Part shown: piece by piece, positions 7,831 to 13,750 of the stretch
How the letters are laid out: each line of letters begins with the position of its first letter
Numbering within the stretch: position 1 is the stretch's first letter
Origin: a virus
DNA: 37,078 nucleotides
IMG/VR virus record: IMGVR_UViG_3300009506_000255
Coordinates: 1 to 37,078 of that record
Reading direction: 5' to 3' (one strand)
The notes under the pieces: generated by a model
Seen by the model: only the letters and a program-made list of their open reading frames with translations
Database searches by the model: none
Told to the model about the DNA's origin: nothing
Translations under genes and position numbers: made by a program

Positions 7831-8121
7831 ATGGGACAGAAACCCTTCAATCTGTACGCCAAGCGCAGTTACGGTGATAACCGAAACATTCACCATTGGC
7901 AAACAATAGAACAGCCGCGCGGACCATGGGTTGACGTGATGATGCCTGATGGTGATGGAGTTATGCGCGAGCAGCAACCGACCGGCTGGAATTGGTACGG
8001 CATCGTTTGGCCGGTAAATCCTCACAACACGGGAAAACGGGGGATCCTGGAAATACTGAATCGTCTGATTCCCGCTGGCCGCGGCGTCCATGAAGTCGCA
8101 CTCGCACAGAAAGGAGAATGA
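7831..8121 (+). CDS. Small hypothetical protein, 96 aa
   Basis: ATG 7831 behind GGGAGGTAGACC, 3 nt after the preceding stop. Rich in Trp, Pro and Gly (HHWQTIEQPRGPWVD, GWNWYGIVWPVNP). The last codons contain the ribosome binding site of the next gene. Function unknown. Confidence 0.6.
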   Translation: MGQKPFNLYAKRSYGDNRNIHHWQTIEQPRGPWVDVMMPDGDGVMREQQPTGWNWYGIVWPVNPHNTGKRGILEILNRLIPAGRGVHEVALAQKGE

Positions 8122-8122
8122 C

Positions 8123-8335
8123 ATGGACCAGATGCAGATAGAGATATTGGATAATGGGGTTATCAAGGTATCTACGGACCGCATCTCCCAGGCCAATCAC
8201 ATGACCGCGGAGGCCTTCTTGCGGAACGTGCAGCAGGCGGCCGGGGGGACGGTGGAGCGTAAGCACAAGCAGGGGTTTATGGGCGCCGCGCTGCACTCCA
8301 TTCGGCACAGCCTGGGGATGGGCCACAGCCACTGA
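8123..8335 (+). CDS. DUF2997-like small protein
   Basis: 70 aa; ATG 8123 follows AGAAAGGAGAATGAC. The layout (MDQMQIEILDNGVIKVSTDRIS, then a helix EAFLRNVQQAAGG and a basic TVERKHKQ) resembles DUF2997: two short strands and a helix ending near a conserved ExxxR/K tail. DUF2997, Ycf35 and Ycf46 genes often occur together, which supports the call. The C-terminal extension is His-rich (SLGMGHSH). Confidence 0.55.
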   Translation: MDQMQIEILDNGVIKVSTDRISQANHMTAEAFLRNVQQAAGGTVERKHKQGFMGAALHSIRHSLGMGHSH

Positions 8336-8356
8336 TTCATCGTTTCTTTCCACAGC

Positions 8357-8390
8357 GGGGACGGTGGTATATATACCCCCGTCCCCTATT
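8357..8390 (+). terminator. Rho-independent terminator-like hairpin
   Basis: GGGGACGG (8357-8364) pairs with CCGTCCCC (8379-8386) around an inner self-palindrome GGTATATATACC (8366-8377), followed by TATT. It is placed 21 nt after the DUF2997-like stop and before the next ribosome binding site, so it likely ends the AAA-module transcript at least partly. Confidence 0.7.
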
Positions 8391-8406
8391 TATGAGGAGA
8401 ACCGGC

Positions 8407-8931
8407 ATGATGACTGAGAACCCGTTCAAGAGTATCGAAGTCCTTCGGAAGAGCATGGCACCGGAACTGAGCGACTTGTTGTTTGATTGTAAGACATATT
8501 GTGGATCGGTTCGGCTGCCTACCGAGGCGGCCGAGTATGCGGCTGAGGCCATCAAGGAGCATGACGAGTTGCGTGATGTTGCTTTGCTTACACAGAGGGC
8601 ATTGGCTGACCACGAACATGACCCGGAGGCGTTCAAGGACCAGGATGGGGTCTGTACGCTCTGTGAAGTGCAGCGGGAACTGGCCCGGGTGCTCGGGCCC
8701 TCGCATGACATCCGGGTCAATCCGGGTGGCATCCACGTGGACTACGCCCTCCTGGATAAGCAGCTCAAGACGCTGGGCGATGCGATTACGTTCCTCAACG
8801 AAGACGCCTCCCCGGAAGGGCTGGACCGGATCGAGGGTGCGATCAGCGTCGAGCACCTGGAAGGGCTGTACTGGATGTGCTGCGTTATTTATGAGAAGAG
8901 GCCATTTTCAGAATGGATATCGACCTGGTGA
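8407..8931 (+). CDS. Hypothetical protein, 174 aa, with C-terminal VDxALLD helical domain
   Basis: ATG 8407 (MMTENPF) has GAGGAGAACC upstream. It contains a helical N-terminal half (TEAAEYAAEAIKEHDELRDV), a CTLC pair near the middle, and a C-terminal segment HVDYALLDKQLKTLGDAI that is clearly similar to the start of the protein at 15661 (NVDFALLDQQLNVLCKAI). The two thus share a paralogous helical domain of unknown role. Confidence 0.7.
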   Translation: MMTENPFKSIEVLRKSMAPELSDLLFDCKTYCGSVRLPTEAAEYAAEAIKEHDELRDVALLTQRALADHEHDPEAFKDQDGVCTLCEVQRELARVLGPSHDIRVNPGGIHVDYALLDKQLKTLGDAITFLNEDASPEGLDRIEGAISVEHLEGLYWMCCVIYEKRPFSEWISTW

Positions 8932-8954
8932 CCGCCACCCAAGGGAGGATGTCA

Positions 8955-9329
8955 ATGAGCAAACCGAAAATACTGAGTGAAGCAGTCTATCAGACGGGCA
9001 AGAAGGCCGTGATCGTCCATGGCCCGCATGACGCTGCTGCACTGGCTACTTTTGTGATCCAGGAGCGATCGGCTTGGTGTGAGGTCGAGCCCCTTCCGGA
9101 TGATGAATATATGATCTGCTACAAGCTGGAGCACCATAAGGCCGTACTGAACTACTGCAAAGTCATCACCGCCGAGGACGTGCTCGCTGAGTTCGTTGCC
9201 GATGTTGAGTACGCGATGGATGAAGAAACGGGCTGTTGTCTTATGCCTGATCAGGCCACTCCCATTGAGGAAGTGTGGCCCGACTTGATGGTCACCTACC
9301 GCAAGGCGAAGGCGGTGCTCGATGCGTAG
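8955..9329 (+). CDS. Hypothetical acidic protein, 124 aa
   Basis: ATG 8955 has GGGAGG upstream. Alternating strands and helices (KKAVIVHGPHDAAALATFV, EEVWPDLMVTYRKAKAV), acidic. Its last codons overlap the start of the next small gene by 8 nt. No family recognised. Confidence 0.65.
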   Translation: MSKPKILSEAVYQTGKKAVIVHGPHDAAALATFVIQERSAWCEVEPLPDDEYMICYKLEHHKAVLNYCKVITAEDVLAEFVADVEYAMDEETGCCLMPDQATPIEEVWPDLMVTYRKAKAVLDA

Positions 9330-9498
9330 CACGGCATGGAACGTACACTTTCCCGCCGACGCGTACGCCTTGGGGCCGTTTCGCTTTGAGCGGCCCGTAA
9401 CCGAGCGGGAGGCCCGGGCCTACATCCGCGACTGGGACAAAATCAGCAGGCTCCCGCAAGGGACAGAATTGTGGCCTGCACGAGACTCAACCAGATAG
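9322..9498 (+). CDS. Small basic hypothetical protein, 58 aa
   Basis: ATG 9322 overlaps the previous stop codon; the frame runs MRSTAWNVHFPADAYALG to TAG 9496-9498. It fills an otherwise empty 180-nt gap before ssb. Features: an aromatic-rich N-terminus and a helix EREARAYIRDWDKI. There is only a weak ribosome binding site (GCGAAGGCGG), consistent with coupled translation. No family recognised. Confidence 0.6.
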   Translation: MRSTAWNVHFPADAYALGPFRFERPVTEREARAYIRDWDKISRLPQGTELWPARDSTR

Positions 9499-9510
9499 AA
9501 AGGAGACATC

Positions 9511-9981
9511 ATGAGTTCATTCAACAAGATACTACTCCTGGGGAATCTGACCCGGGACCCGCAGCTCAGCTACCTGCCGAGTCAAACGGCGGTGGTGGAC
9601 TTCGGGATCGCGACAAACAGAAAGTTCACCAAGGGTGATGGGAGCCAGGGCGAGGAAGTCTGCTTTGTGGACGTCCGGGCTTTTGGGAAGATGGCAGAAA
9701 CGATCAATAAGTTCTTCTCCAAGGGCAAGCCCATCTTCCTGGAGGGGCGGTTGAGCTTCGACAGCTGGACTGGCCCGGACGGCAAGAAGCACTCGAAGCA
9801 CCGGGTCACGCTGGAGAGCTTCCAGTTCCTGCCCGGAGGTGGTGGACGGCGCGAGCCCGGGGACGACCGGGACGAGCCCGATGCGAACGGTCGGGTCAGT
9901 GATCCCGGCTACGACCGCAACACCGACTATGGCGCGCGGCGGGGCAAGCCGCCGCTGCAGGACGACGACATACCATTCTAG
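9511..9981 (+). CDS. ssb: Single-stranded DNA-binding protein
   Basis: 156 aa; ATG 9511 behind AGAAAGGAGACATC. The OB-fold signature is complete: FNKILLLGNLTRDPQL at the N-terminus, then DFGIATNRKF, VCFVDVRAFGKMAE and PIFLEGRLSFDSW. The C-terminal ~45 residues form a disordered Gly/Asp/Arg-rich tail ending in DDDIPF, the acidic tip that binds partner proteins in bacterial SSBs. It would coat ssDNA during phage replication and recombination. Confidence 0.95.
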   Translation: MSSFNKILLLGNLTRDPQLSYLPSQTAVVDFGIATNRKFTKGDGSQGEEVCFVDVRAFGKMAETINKFFSKGKPIFLEGRLSFDSWTGPDGKKHSKHRVTLESFQFLPGGGGRREPGDDRDEPDANGRVSDPGYDRNTDYGARRGKPPLQDDDIPF

Positions 9982-9992
9982 GGGAAAGACCG

Positions 9993-10331
9993 ATGTCATA
10001 TTGCCGATTCTCAGACGGGGACGTGTATCTCTATGCCCACGTGGATGGAGGCTACGAGTGTTGTGCCTGTGCGCTCCAGCCTTTGGTTCCTACGATCTTC
10101 ACGAATCCGCTTCCGGGGGATGCTTTCGCGCAACTGTGTGGAGCGACGGAACCCTGCGAAGTATGCCATGGCGAGTTCAATGGCTGTACGGCCTGCGGCA
10201 TGCACGATACCATTCGATTCCCGACCCGGCAAAAAGCCCTCGACCATCTCCAGGAACACCGGGACGCCGGGCACACCGTGCCGCAATACGCGTTCGATAC
10301 CTTGCGGGACGAGATTGCCAATCACGAATAG
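9993..10331 (+). CDS. Phage MSYCRFS-type Cys-rich protein
   Basis: 112 aa; ATG 9993 behind GGGGAAAGACCG. It begins MSYCRFSDGDVYLYAHVDGGYECC, a start seen in a widespread family of small phage proteins of unknown function. Cysteine clusters (CCAC, CEVCHGEFNGCTACG) suggest zinc binding. The C-terminal part (RQKALDHLQEHRDAGH) resembles a helix that closes such domains. Confidence 0.75.
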   Translation: MSYCRFSDGDVYLYAHVDGGYECCACALQPLVPTIFTNPLPGDAFAQLCGATEPCEVCHGEFNGCTACGMHDTIRFPTRQKALDHLQEHRDAGHTVPQYAFDTLRDEIANHE

Positions 10332-10345
10332 AAAGGAGCAGAATC

Positions 10346-10603
10346 ATGGATCAAAGCATACACGACCTGTTGCACATGGTGCGTACCATCCTCGTGATCC
10401 CCTTTGTGGTCTTGGGGGTCTTCATGGTCATTGCGGTGCCGGCGGCGGGTTTGAAGAAGATCCTGGGCGAAGTGGTCCAGGAGATGCGCGATGAGAAACG
10501 CCAGCGGACCCGGGACCGGATGTATCGCAAGTCGGTCCTGCGCGACGATAACGACTCCATCCGCGAGTGGGTTTGGGGCCAGCAGCATACGAAACAGTCC
10601 TGA
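10346..10603 (+). CDS. Small single-pass membrane protein, 85 aa
   Basis: ATG 10346 behind AGAAAGGAGCAGAATC. One hydrophobic segment of about 23 residues (LVIPFVVLGVFMVIAVPAAG, residues 16-35) is followed by a highly charged helix (EVVQEMRDEKRQRTRDRMYRK). By the positive-inside rule the C-terminus is probably cytoplasmic. Possible inner-membrane anchor; function unknown. Confidence 0.65.
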   Translation: MDQSIHDLLHMVRTILVIPFVVLGVFMVIAVPAAGLKKILGEVVQEMRDEKRQRTRDRMYRKSVLRDDNDSIREWVWGQQHTKQS

Positions 10604-10621
10604 ACGTAGAAAGGGGGAGTT

Positions 10622-10996
10622 ATGCTTACAGAAAAACAAAGAGTCAATCATATTATGATGGGCACCGGCTCGTGCCCTCGTTGCGGCGGAGACATCGAGG
10701 GCAGTAATTTCGACGCGGATGGCGCTCTCGTCTGGCAACGGTGCAGTTGCCTTGACCCAGAGTGCGGCGAATCCTGGATCGATACCTACTCGATCTCCAG
10801 CGTTCAGGAGTACGGAAGTGATGACCGACACATGGCCACGGCCGCCGAGCTGCGCCATAGCTTATCTGACTTGCTTGACATCTTTGACGCGATGTACGCC
10901 GAAGGTGAGGACTGGGAGAGCGACCCCCGTATCATCCTGGCGAGGCAGACGTTGGCCAAAGGTTTTCCAGAGACCGTAGAAGAGGCTGAGTCATGA
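10622..10996 (+). CDS. Zinc-ribbon protein, paralogue of the protein at 17111
   Basis: 124 aa; ATG 10622 behind AGAAAGGGGGAGTT. Four cysteines in two pairs (CPRCGG and CSCLDPEC) and the signature WIDTYSISSVQEYG match the protein at 17111 (CPVCDN, CNDCEYEW, WIDTYSLCDVQ). Both then have a MATAxELR helix region. A zinc ribbon of this kind usually binds nucleic acid or protein; the partner is unknown. Confidence 0.75.
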   Translation: MLTEKQRVNHIMMGTGSCPRCGGDIEGSNFDADGALVWQRCSCLDPECGESWIDTYSISSVQEYGSDDRHMATAAELRHSLSDLLDIFDAMYAEGEDWESDPRIILARQTLAKGFPETVEEAES

Positions 10997-11178
10997 ACAC
11001 GTGCGCCACCTGTAAATACAGACGGCCATCGGGATGGTGTTCGCTGTTCCATTACGGACTATGTGACATCCAGCGCTCCTGGTGGACGCCGAGAAAGGAA
11101 GACCATGAGACGACTCAAAGCGATTGGGGCGGCGCTGCTGGCGCTGTTAATGCCCAAGGCGTTCGGCGAGAAGGATAA
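10993..11178 (+). CDS. Short Cys-rich protein, 61 aa
   Basis: ATG 10993 forms an ATGA overlap with the upstream stop. The N-terminal half (MNTCATCKYRRPSGWCSLFH, then CDIQ) looks like a genuine small zinc-binding motif CxxCxxxxxxxxC. The last 24 codons overlap the next gene in another frame, so the exact extent is less certain. Confidence 0.5.
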   Translation: MNTCATCKYRRPSGWCSLFHYGLCDIQRSWWTPRKEDHETTQSDWGGAAGAVNAQGVRREG

Positions 11179-11332
11179 GACGCTGCGCCCAGAGAATCGC
11201 ATTCCAGAAAGCGTGCTCAAGTACGGATGGGGCGGGTATCCGTACCCAGAAGACAACCCGTACATCGGGACCAAAGAAACCTACCTGCGCCACCAGTGGG
11301 ATCACAACCATGGGTGGTACGACTATAGTTGA
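11105..11332 (+). CDS. Small exported or lipid-facing hypothetical protein, 75 aa
   Basis: ATG 11105 behind AGAAAGGAAGACC. It begins MRRLKAIGAALLALLMPKAFG, a typical short signal peptide with possible cleavage after AFG. The mature part is Tyr/Pro/Trp-rich (YGWGGYPYPEDNPYIG). Function unknown; the upstream gene overlaps its first third. Confidence 0.6.
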   Translation: MRRLKAIGAALLALLMPKAFGEKDKTLRPENRIPESVLKYGWGGYPYPEDNPYIGTKETYLRHQWDHNHGWYDYS

Positions 11333-11344
11333 AAGGAGCGAAGC

Positions 11345-11560
11345 ATGGAGAAGAAGTGGTATCTGTTGATCGTCCAAGGTGACGTGGAGCCCACGGTAGT
11401 TGGGCCCTTTGACAGCAATGTCATAATGGAGAATCGGGCCGCACAGTGGCGAGCACTGTACGGCAAAGAGGATGGCCTCTACGGCATGCAGGCTGTGGAG
11501 AAGCCGGCGGTGTGGGCGTTCCCGGCGGCGCTGTTTGAGGAGGAAGAAGACGATGACTGA
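11345..11560 (+). CDS. Small hypothetical protein, 71 aa
   Basis: ATG 11345 behind TGAAAGGAGCGAAGC. MEKKWYLLIVQGDVEPTVVG begins with a beta hairpin and the protein ends in an acidic run (FEEEEDDD). It overlaps the next ATG by 8 nt. The acidic tail could bind a basic partner; no family recognised. Confidence 0.65.
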   Translation: MEKKWYLLIVQGDVEPTVVGPFDSNVIMENRAAQWRALYGKEDGLYGMQAVEKPAVWAFPAALFEEEEDDD

Positions 11561-11873
11561 AATAGCAACAGCGCAACGAGGTCCGGTCCACATCAAGGCG
11601 AGGTACGTAGACGAAGAGGTCTTACTGACGTTTCTCCACTACAAGGATGGGAGCGTCGCCATCGTCGGGCACGGATGGAATACAGGAGAGCCGCTTTTCA
11701 CGGCGACGGTCTGGCTGCCGGATGCGCCCGACGAAGGGTGCGTCTGGCTCAAGGGCTGGGAGGAGAACGAGGGCGTTCCCGAGGCGCTCGTGAAAGCGGG
11801 GGTGGTGCGCCTGACGGGCCGGACGTGCCACACGGGGTATTGTGAGGCCCAAGAGGCGCGGCTGTTGGTCTGA
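11553..11873 (+). CDS. Hypothetical beta-rich protein, 106 aa
   Basis: ATG 11553 lies inside the end of the upstream gene with GGAGGAAGAAGACG in front. Strand-rich (VLLTFLHYKDGSVAIVGHGW; ATVWLPDAPDEGCVWLKGW) and ends with a segment containing three Cys/His residues (CHTGYC). Function unknown. Confidence 0.65.
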   Translation: MTEIATAQRGPVHIKARYVDEEVLLTFLHYKDGSVAIVGHGWNTGEPLFTATVWLPDAPDEGCVWLKGWEENEGVPEALVKAGVVRLTGRTCHTGYCEAQEARLLV

Positions 11874-11902
11874 ACGGCTATTAGTGGAAGGAGGTCATCT
11901 TC

Positions 11903-12343
11903 GTGCAAGAAACGAAAGACATACTCGATCCGGCCACGGTCGGCTCACCATGTCCGTTCTGCGAGGGACGGATGGAACTGATTGACAGTGCTCAGGTATA
12001 CGGGCAATCCTACGGCCTCATGTACCGGTGCAGCAACTACCCGGGCTGTGACGCCTACGTAAGTTGTCACCAGGGGACATCGACGGCCCTGGGGACCCCC
12101 GCCAATCGATCCCTGCGCGTCGCCCGAAAGGCCGCTCACCGCGTATTCGACCGGCTCTGGAAGACCGGCGGGTGGCGTCGCAGCGTGGCCTATGCCCGGT
12201 TGCGCGAAGTGCTGGAGCTACCGCTAGAGCGGGCGCACATCGCCATGCTGACTGAAGATGAGTGCCGGGCGCTGTGTCGGGCCGTCAAGCGGGGCGATTT
12301 CAAGAAGGGTCATTTCACCGGCAGGTATCGCCAGCGGCGGTGA
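11903..12343 (+). CDS. DUF3268-like zinc-finger protein
   Basis: 146 aa with a GTG start at 11903 (GGAAGGAGG about 10 nt upstream). A zinc finger is built from CPFC (about residues 18-21) and C...NYPGC (45-51), followed by DAYVSCHQGTSTALGTPA and a helical region with FDRLWKTG and HIAMLTEDECRAL. This order fits the DUF3268 zinc-finger family common on phages and conjugative elements. Probably nucleic-acid associated; the exact role is unknown. Confidence 0.8.
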   Translation: MQETKDILDPATVGSPCPFCEGRMELIDSAQVYGQSYGLMYRCSNYPGCDAYVSCHQGTSTALGTPANRSLRVARKAAHRVFDRLWKTGGWRRSVAYARLREVLELPLERAHIAMLTEDECRALCRAVKRGDFKKGHFTGRYRQRR

Positions 12344-12375
12344 CGCGGCAACTGCTCTTTGTGGAGGAGTCAACC

Positions 12376-12477
12376 ATGAACATCACTTATCGCGGCAAGC
12401 CGGTCCCGACCTGGTTCATTGCCTTGACGCTGGGCTTGATCGCGGCCGGGTTCTTATTGCTCTGTTATGTGGATTGA
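12376..12477 (+). CDS. 33-aa single transmembrane peptide
   Basis: ATG 12376 follows GGAGGAG by 6 nt. Sequence MNITYRGKPVPTWF is followed by a hydrophobic helix (IALTLGLIAAGFLLLCYV). Too short for length-based gene calls but with a strong ribosome binding site, directly after the DUF3268-like gene. Possible membrane-active or anchor peptide. Confidence 0.6.
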   Translation: MNITYRGKPVPTWFIALTLGLIAAGFLLLCYVD

Positions 12478-12485
12478 GGTATAAT
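12457..12485 (+). promoter_or_regulatory. Putative sigma-70-type promoter
   Basis: TTGCTC (12457-12462), 17-nt spacer, then a perfect TATAAT (12480-12485). It would drive the small gene at 12537 and those that follow. The -35 is weak (3 of 6). Confidence 0.5.
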
Positions 12486-12536
12486 CAAGGGGTAACACGA
12501 AGCACCTACCTAGCCGGATGATCTGGAGAATGCAAA

Positions 12537-12710
12537 ATGGAAACCGTGACTTTTACTATGAGCAAAGAGGAAGCAGAAACACTGAGCACCATACTCGCTG
12601 ATTTGTTTGAGTCCGTCGAATCGGACGGGCGATTGGAGATACAGCCCTATGCACAAGCATGGGCCAAGGATCTTCACACGAAGCTGAATGCCCAGATTGA
12701 CCTGGGGTAA
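12537..12710 (+). CDS. Small acidic helical protein, 57 aa
   Basis: ATG 12537 has CTGGAGAATGC upstream and a TATAAT promoter 52 nt further back. METVTFTMSKEEAETLSTIL, then a FESVESDGRLEIQPY turn and an AWAKDLHTKLNAQI helix: a helical hairpin-like small protein. It fills a stretch otherwise without genes. Confidence 0.6.
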   Translation: METVTFTMSKEEAETLSTILADLFESVESDGRLEIQPYAQAWAKDLHTKLNAQIDLG

Positions 12711-12747
12711 CCATAACTTGACCAGCCGGGCTGGAAAGGATAAAACG

Positions 12748-12984
12748 ATGAAGTTTCCACTGATGACACGCGTGGAACACCACCGTATCGTGCGGGCCAT
12801 TAACGCGGAGTGGCAAAAAGAAGTGGACGAAATCAAGGCCGCCCACCGGCAGCGCCACCCTGAAGACTACCCCACATATGACGTGCTGCCTCCGGCGACC
12901 GCGGTCCGGCCCACTCTTTCCCCCTCGGTATCGCCGTCCATTTTCCCCGTAGTCAAAGAGTCCAACATCAGCGGGACACACTGA
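12748..12984 (+). CDS. Hypothetical protein, 78 aa, proline/serine-rich tail
   Basis: ATG 12748 behind GGAAAGGATAAAACG. A basic N-terminal helix region (RVEHHRIVRAINAEWQKEVDE) is followed by a low-complexity Pro/Ser tail (PTLSPSVSPSIFP). No domain recognised. Confidence 0.6.
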   Translation: MKFPLMTRVEHHRIVRAINAEWQKEVDEIKAAHRQRHPEDYPTYDVLPPATAVRPTLSPSVSPSIFPVVKESNISGTH

Positions 12985-12991
12985 CCGGCCC

Positions 12992-13019
12992 GTGACTATC
13001 TGGTAAACTGCGGGCTAAT
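12992..13019 (+). promoter_or_regulatory. Candidate promoter for the structured RNA
   Basis: GTGACT (12992-12997) and GCTAAT (13014-13019) with a 16-nt spacer. Each matches 4 of 6 consensus bases. Transcription would begin near 13026, at the base of the hairpin described next. Confidence 0.35.
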
Positions 13020-13023
13020 TTCC

Positions 13024-13112
13024 TAGCTCCCCCACCTACGCAGTACAGGGCGCCAACCCTCTGCGCCGGGGGTAGCTATTTCACCGGGGCGGACTTCGGT
13101 CCGCCCTCTTTC
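13024..13112 (+). ncRNA. Compact structured small RNA candidate
   Basis: The 145-nt gap between genes holds no coding frame. Bases 13024-13033 (TAGCTCCCCC) pair with the GGGGGTAGCTA arm ending at about 13078, with one bulged T. Inside, CGCAG and AGGG pair with CCCT and CTGCG around a CGCCAA loop. The stem is followed by a terminator with a TTCG tetraloop. Together with the upstream promoter-like boxes this gives a predicted transcript of about 85-90 nt. Family unknown; it might instead be a leader of the gene at 13130. Confidence 0.55.
13087..13112 (+). terminator. Rho-independent terminator with TTCG loop
   Basis: GGGCGGAC (13087-13094), loop TTCG, GTCCGCCC (13099-13106), then TCTTTC. The perfect 8-bp GC-rich stem with a UUCG tetraloop followed by a pyrimidine-rich tract is a classic intrinsic terminator. 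Confidence 0.8.
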
Positions 13113-13129
13113 ATTGGAAGGGAAAAACG

Positions 13130-13366
13130 ATGGAGCAACCCAGTGACAAAGCCACAGTGCCCTGGACCTGTAAGTCTTGTGGCACGGTGCACCCCGTGAC
13201 CATCGTCATCACGATGGAAGGCGGCCTGATCCAGGACATCGAGAAGCCCGAGGGGATCAAGGTCGTGGTGATGGACTTCGACGCGGACACAGTTGACTAC
13301 TGCGATCCCGACGATGACATCAAAGTCAACGCCAAGGGTGAACGCTACTTCGAATCAATCTGGTAA
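13130..13366 (+). CDS. Small zinc-ribbon-start protein, 78 aa
   Basis: ATG 13130 behind GGAAGGGAAAAACG. An N-terminal CKSCG motif is followed by beta strands VTIVITMEGGLIQDI and KVVVMDFDADTVDYCDPD. The ITMEGGLIQDIE...I.VVVxDxD layout is shared by small proteins on mobile elements. Function unknown. Confidence 0.65.
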   Translation: MEQPSDKATVPWTCKSCGTVHPVTIVITMEGGLIQDIEKPEGIKVVVMDFDADTVDYCDPDDDIKVNAKGERYFESIW

Positions 13367-13383
13367 CAAGAAAGGAAAAAGCG

Positions 13384-13749
13384 ATGAAGAACTCATGGAA
13401 ACGGGCCTTGTGTGCCTGCGAGCGGGTGGCGCATACCCGGTCCCAAATGGTGACCCTGTTGGATTACTCGAGCGGCAGACCCTATGGACAGGTTAGGCGT
13501 CGCACCTGTGAGGCGATGCTTTGCGCTGGCTTGCTGGACGAGGACCAATCTTTACTCCACGACGATGGGCATGGGACGTTCAAGTATGTGCTGACCCGTC
13601 GGGCGATAACGGAGTTCATGGCGCTGCGCGCCACGTACGTCCCCGGTTCGAACAAGCCCTACCAAATCTGGTTGTCGGGTCCGGTCGCGGCGGCATCACC
13701 GGCGGCGCTGGCCGACAGGATCGCCGAGATTCTCGGCATAGGAGATTGA
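13384..13749 (+). CDS. Possible winged-helix-like small protein, 121 aa
   Basis: ATG 13384 behind AGAAAGGAAAAAGCG. The central part (GQVRRRTCEAMLCAGLLDED, then KYVLTRRAITEF) follows the recognition-helix plus wing pattern of small winged-helix proteins, with an Ala/Pro-rich C-terminal tail. It is 1 nt from the methyltransferase gene and could be co-regulated with it. The fold is an inference. Confidence 0.6.
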   Translation: MKNSWKRALCACERVAHTRSQMVTLLDYSSGRPYGQVRRRTCEAMLCAGLLDEDQSLLHDDGHGTFKYVLTRRAITEFMALRATYVPGSNKPYQIWLSGPVAAASPAALADRIAEILGIGD

Positions 13750-13750
13750 C

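Noticed and set aside
8913-8954. MDIDLVTATQ at the start of an upstream-extended frame, similar to MDIDIVTATR near the end of the methyltransferase
   Set aside because: Short match, and the real start at 8955 has a better ribosome binding site; likely chance or an old remnant that cannot be supported.
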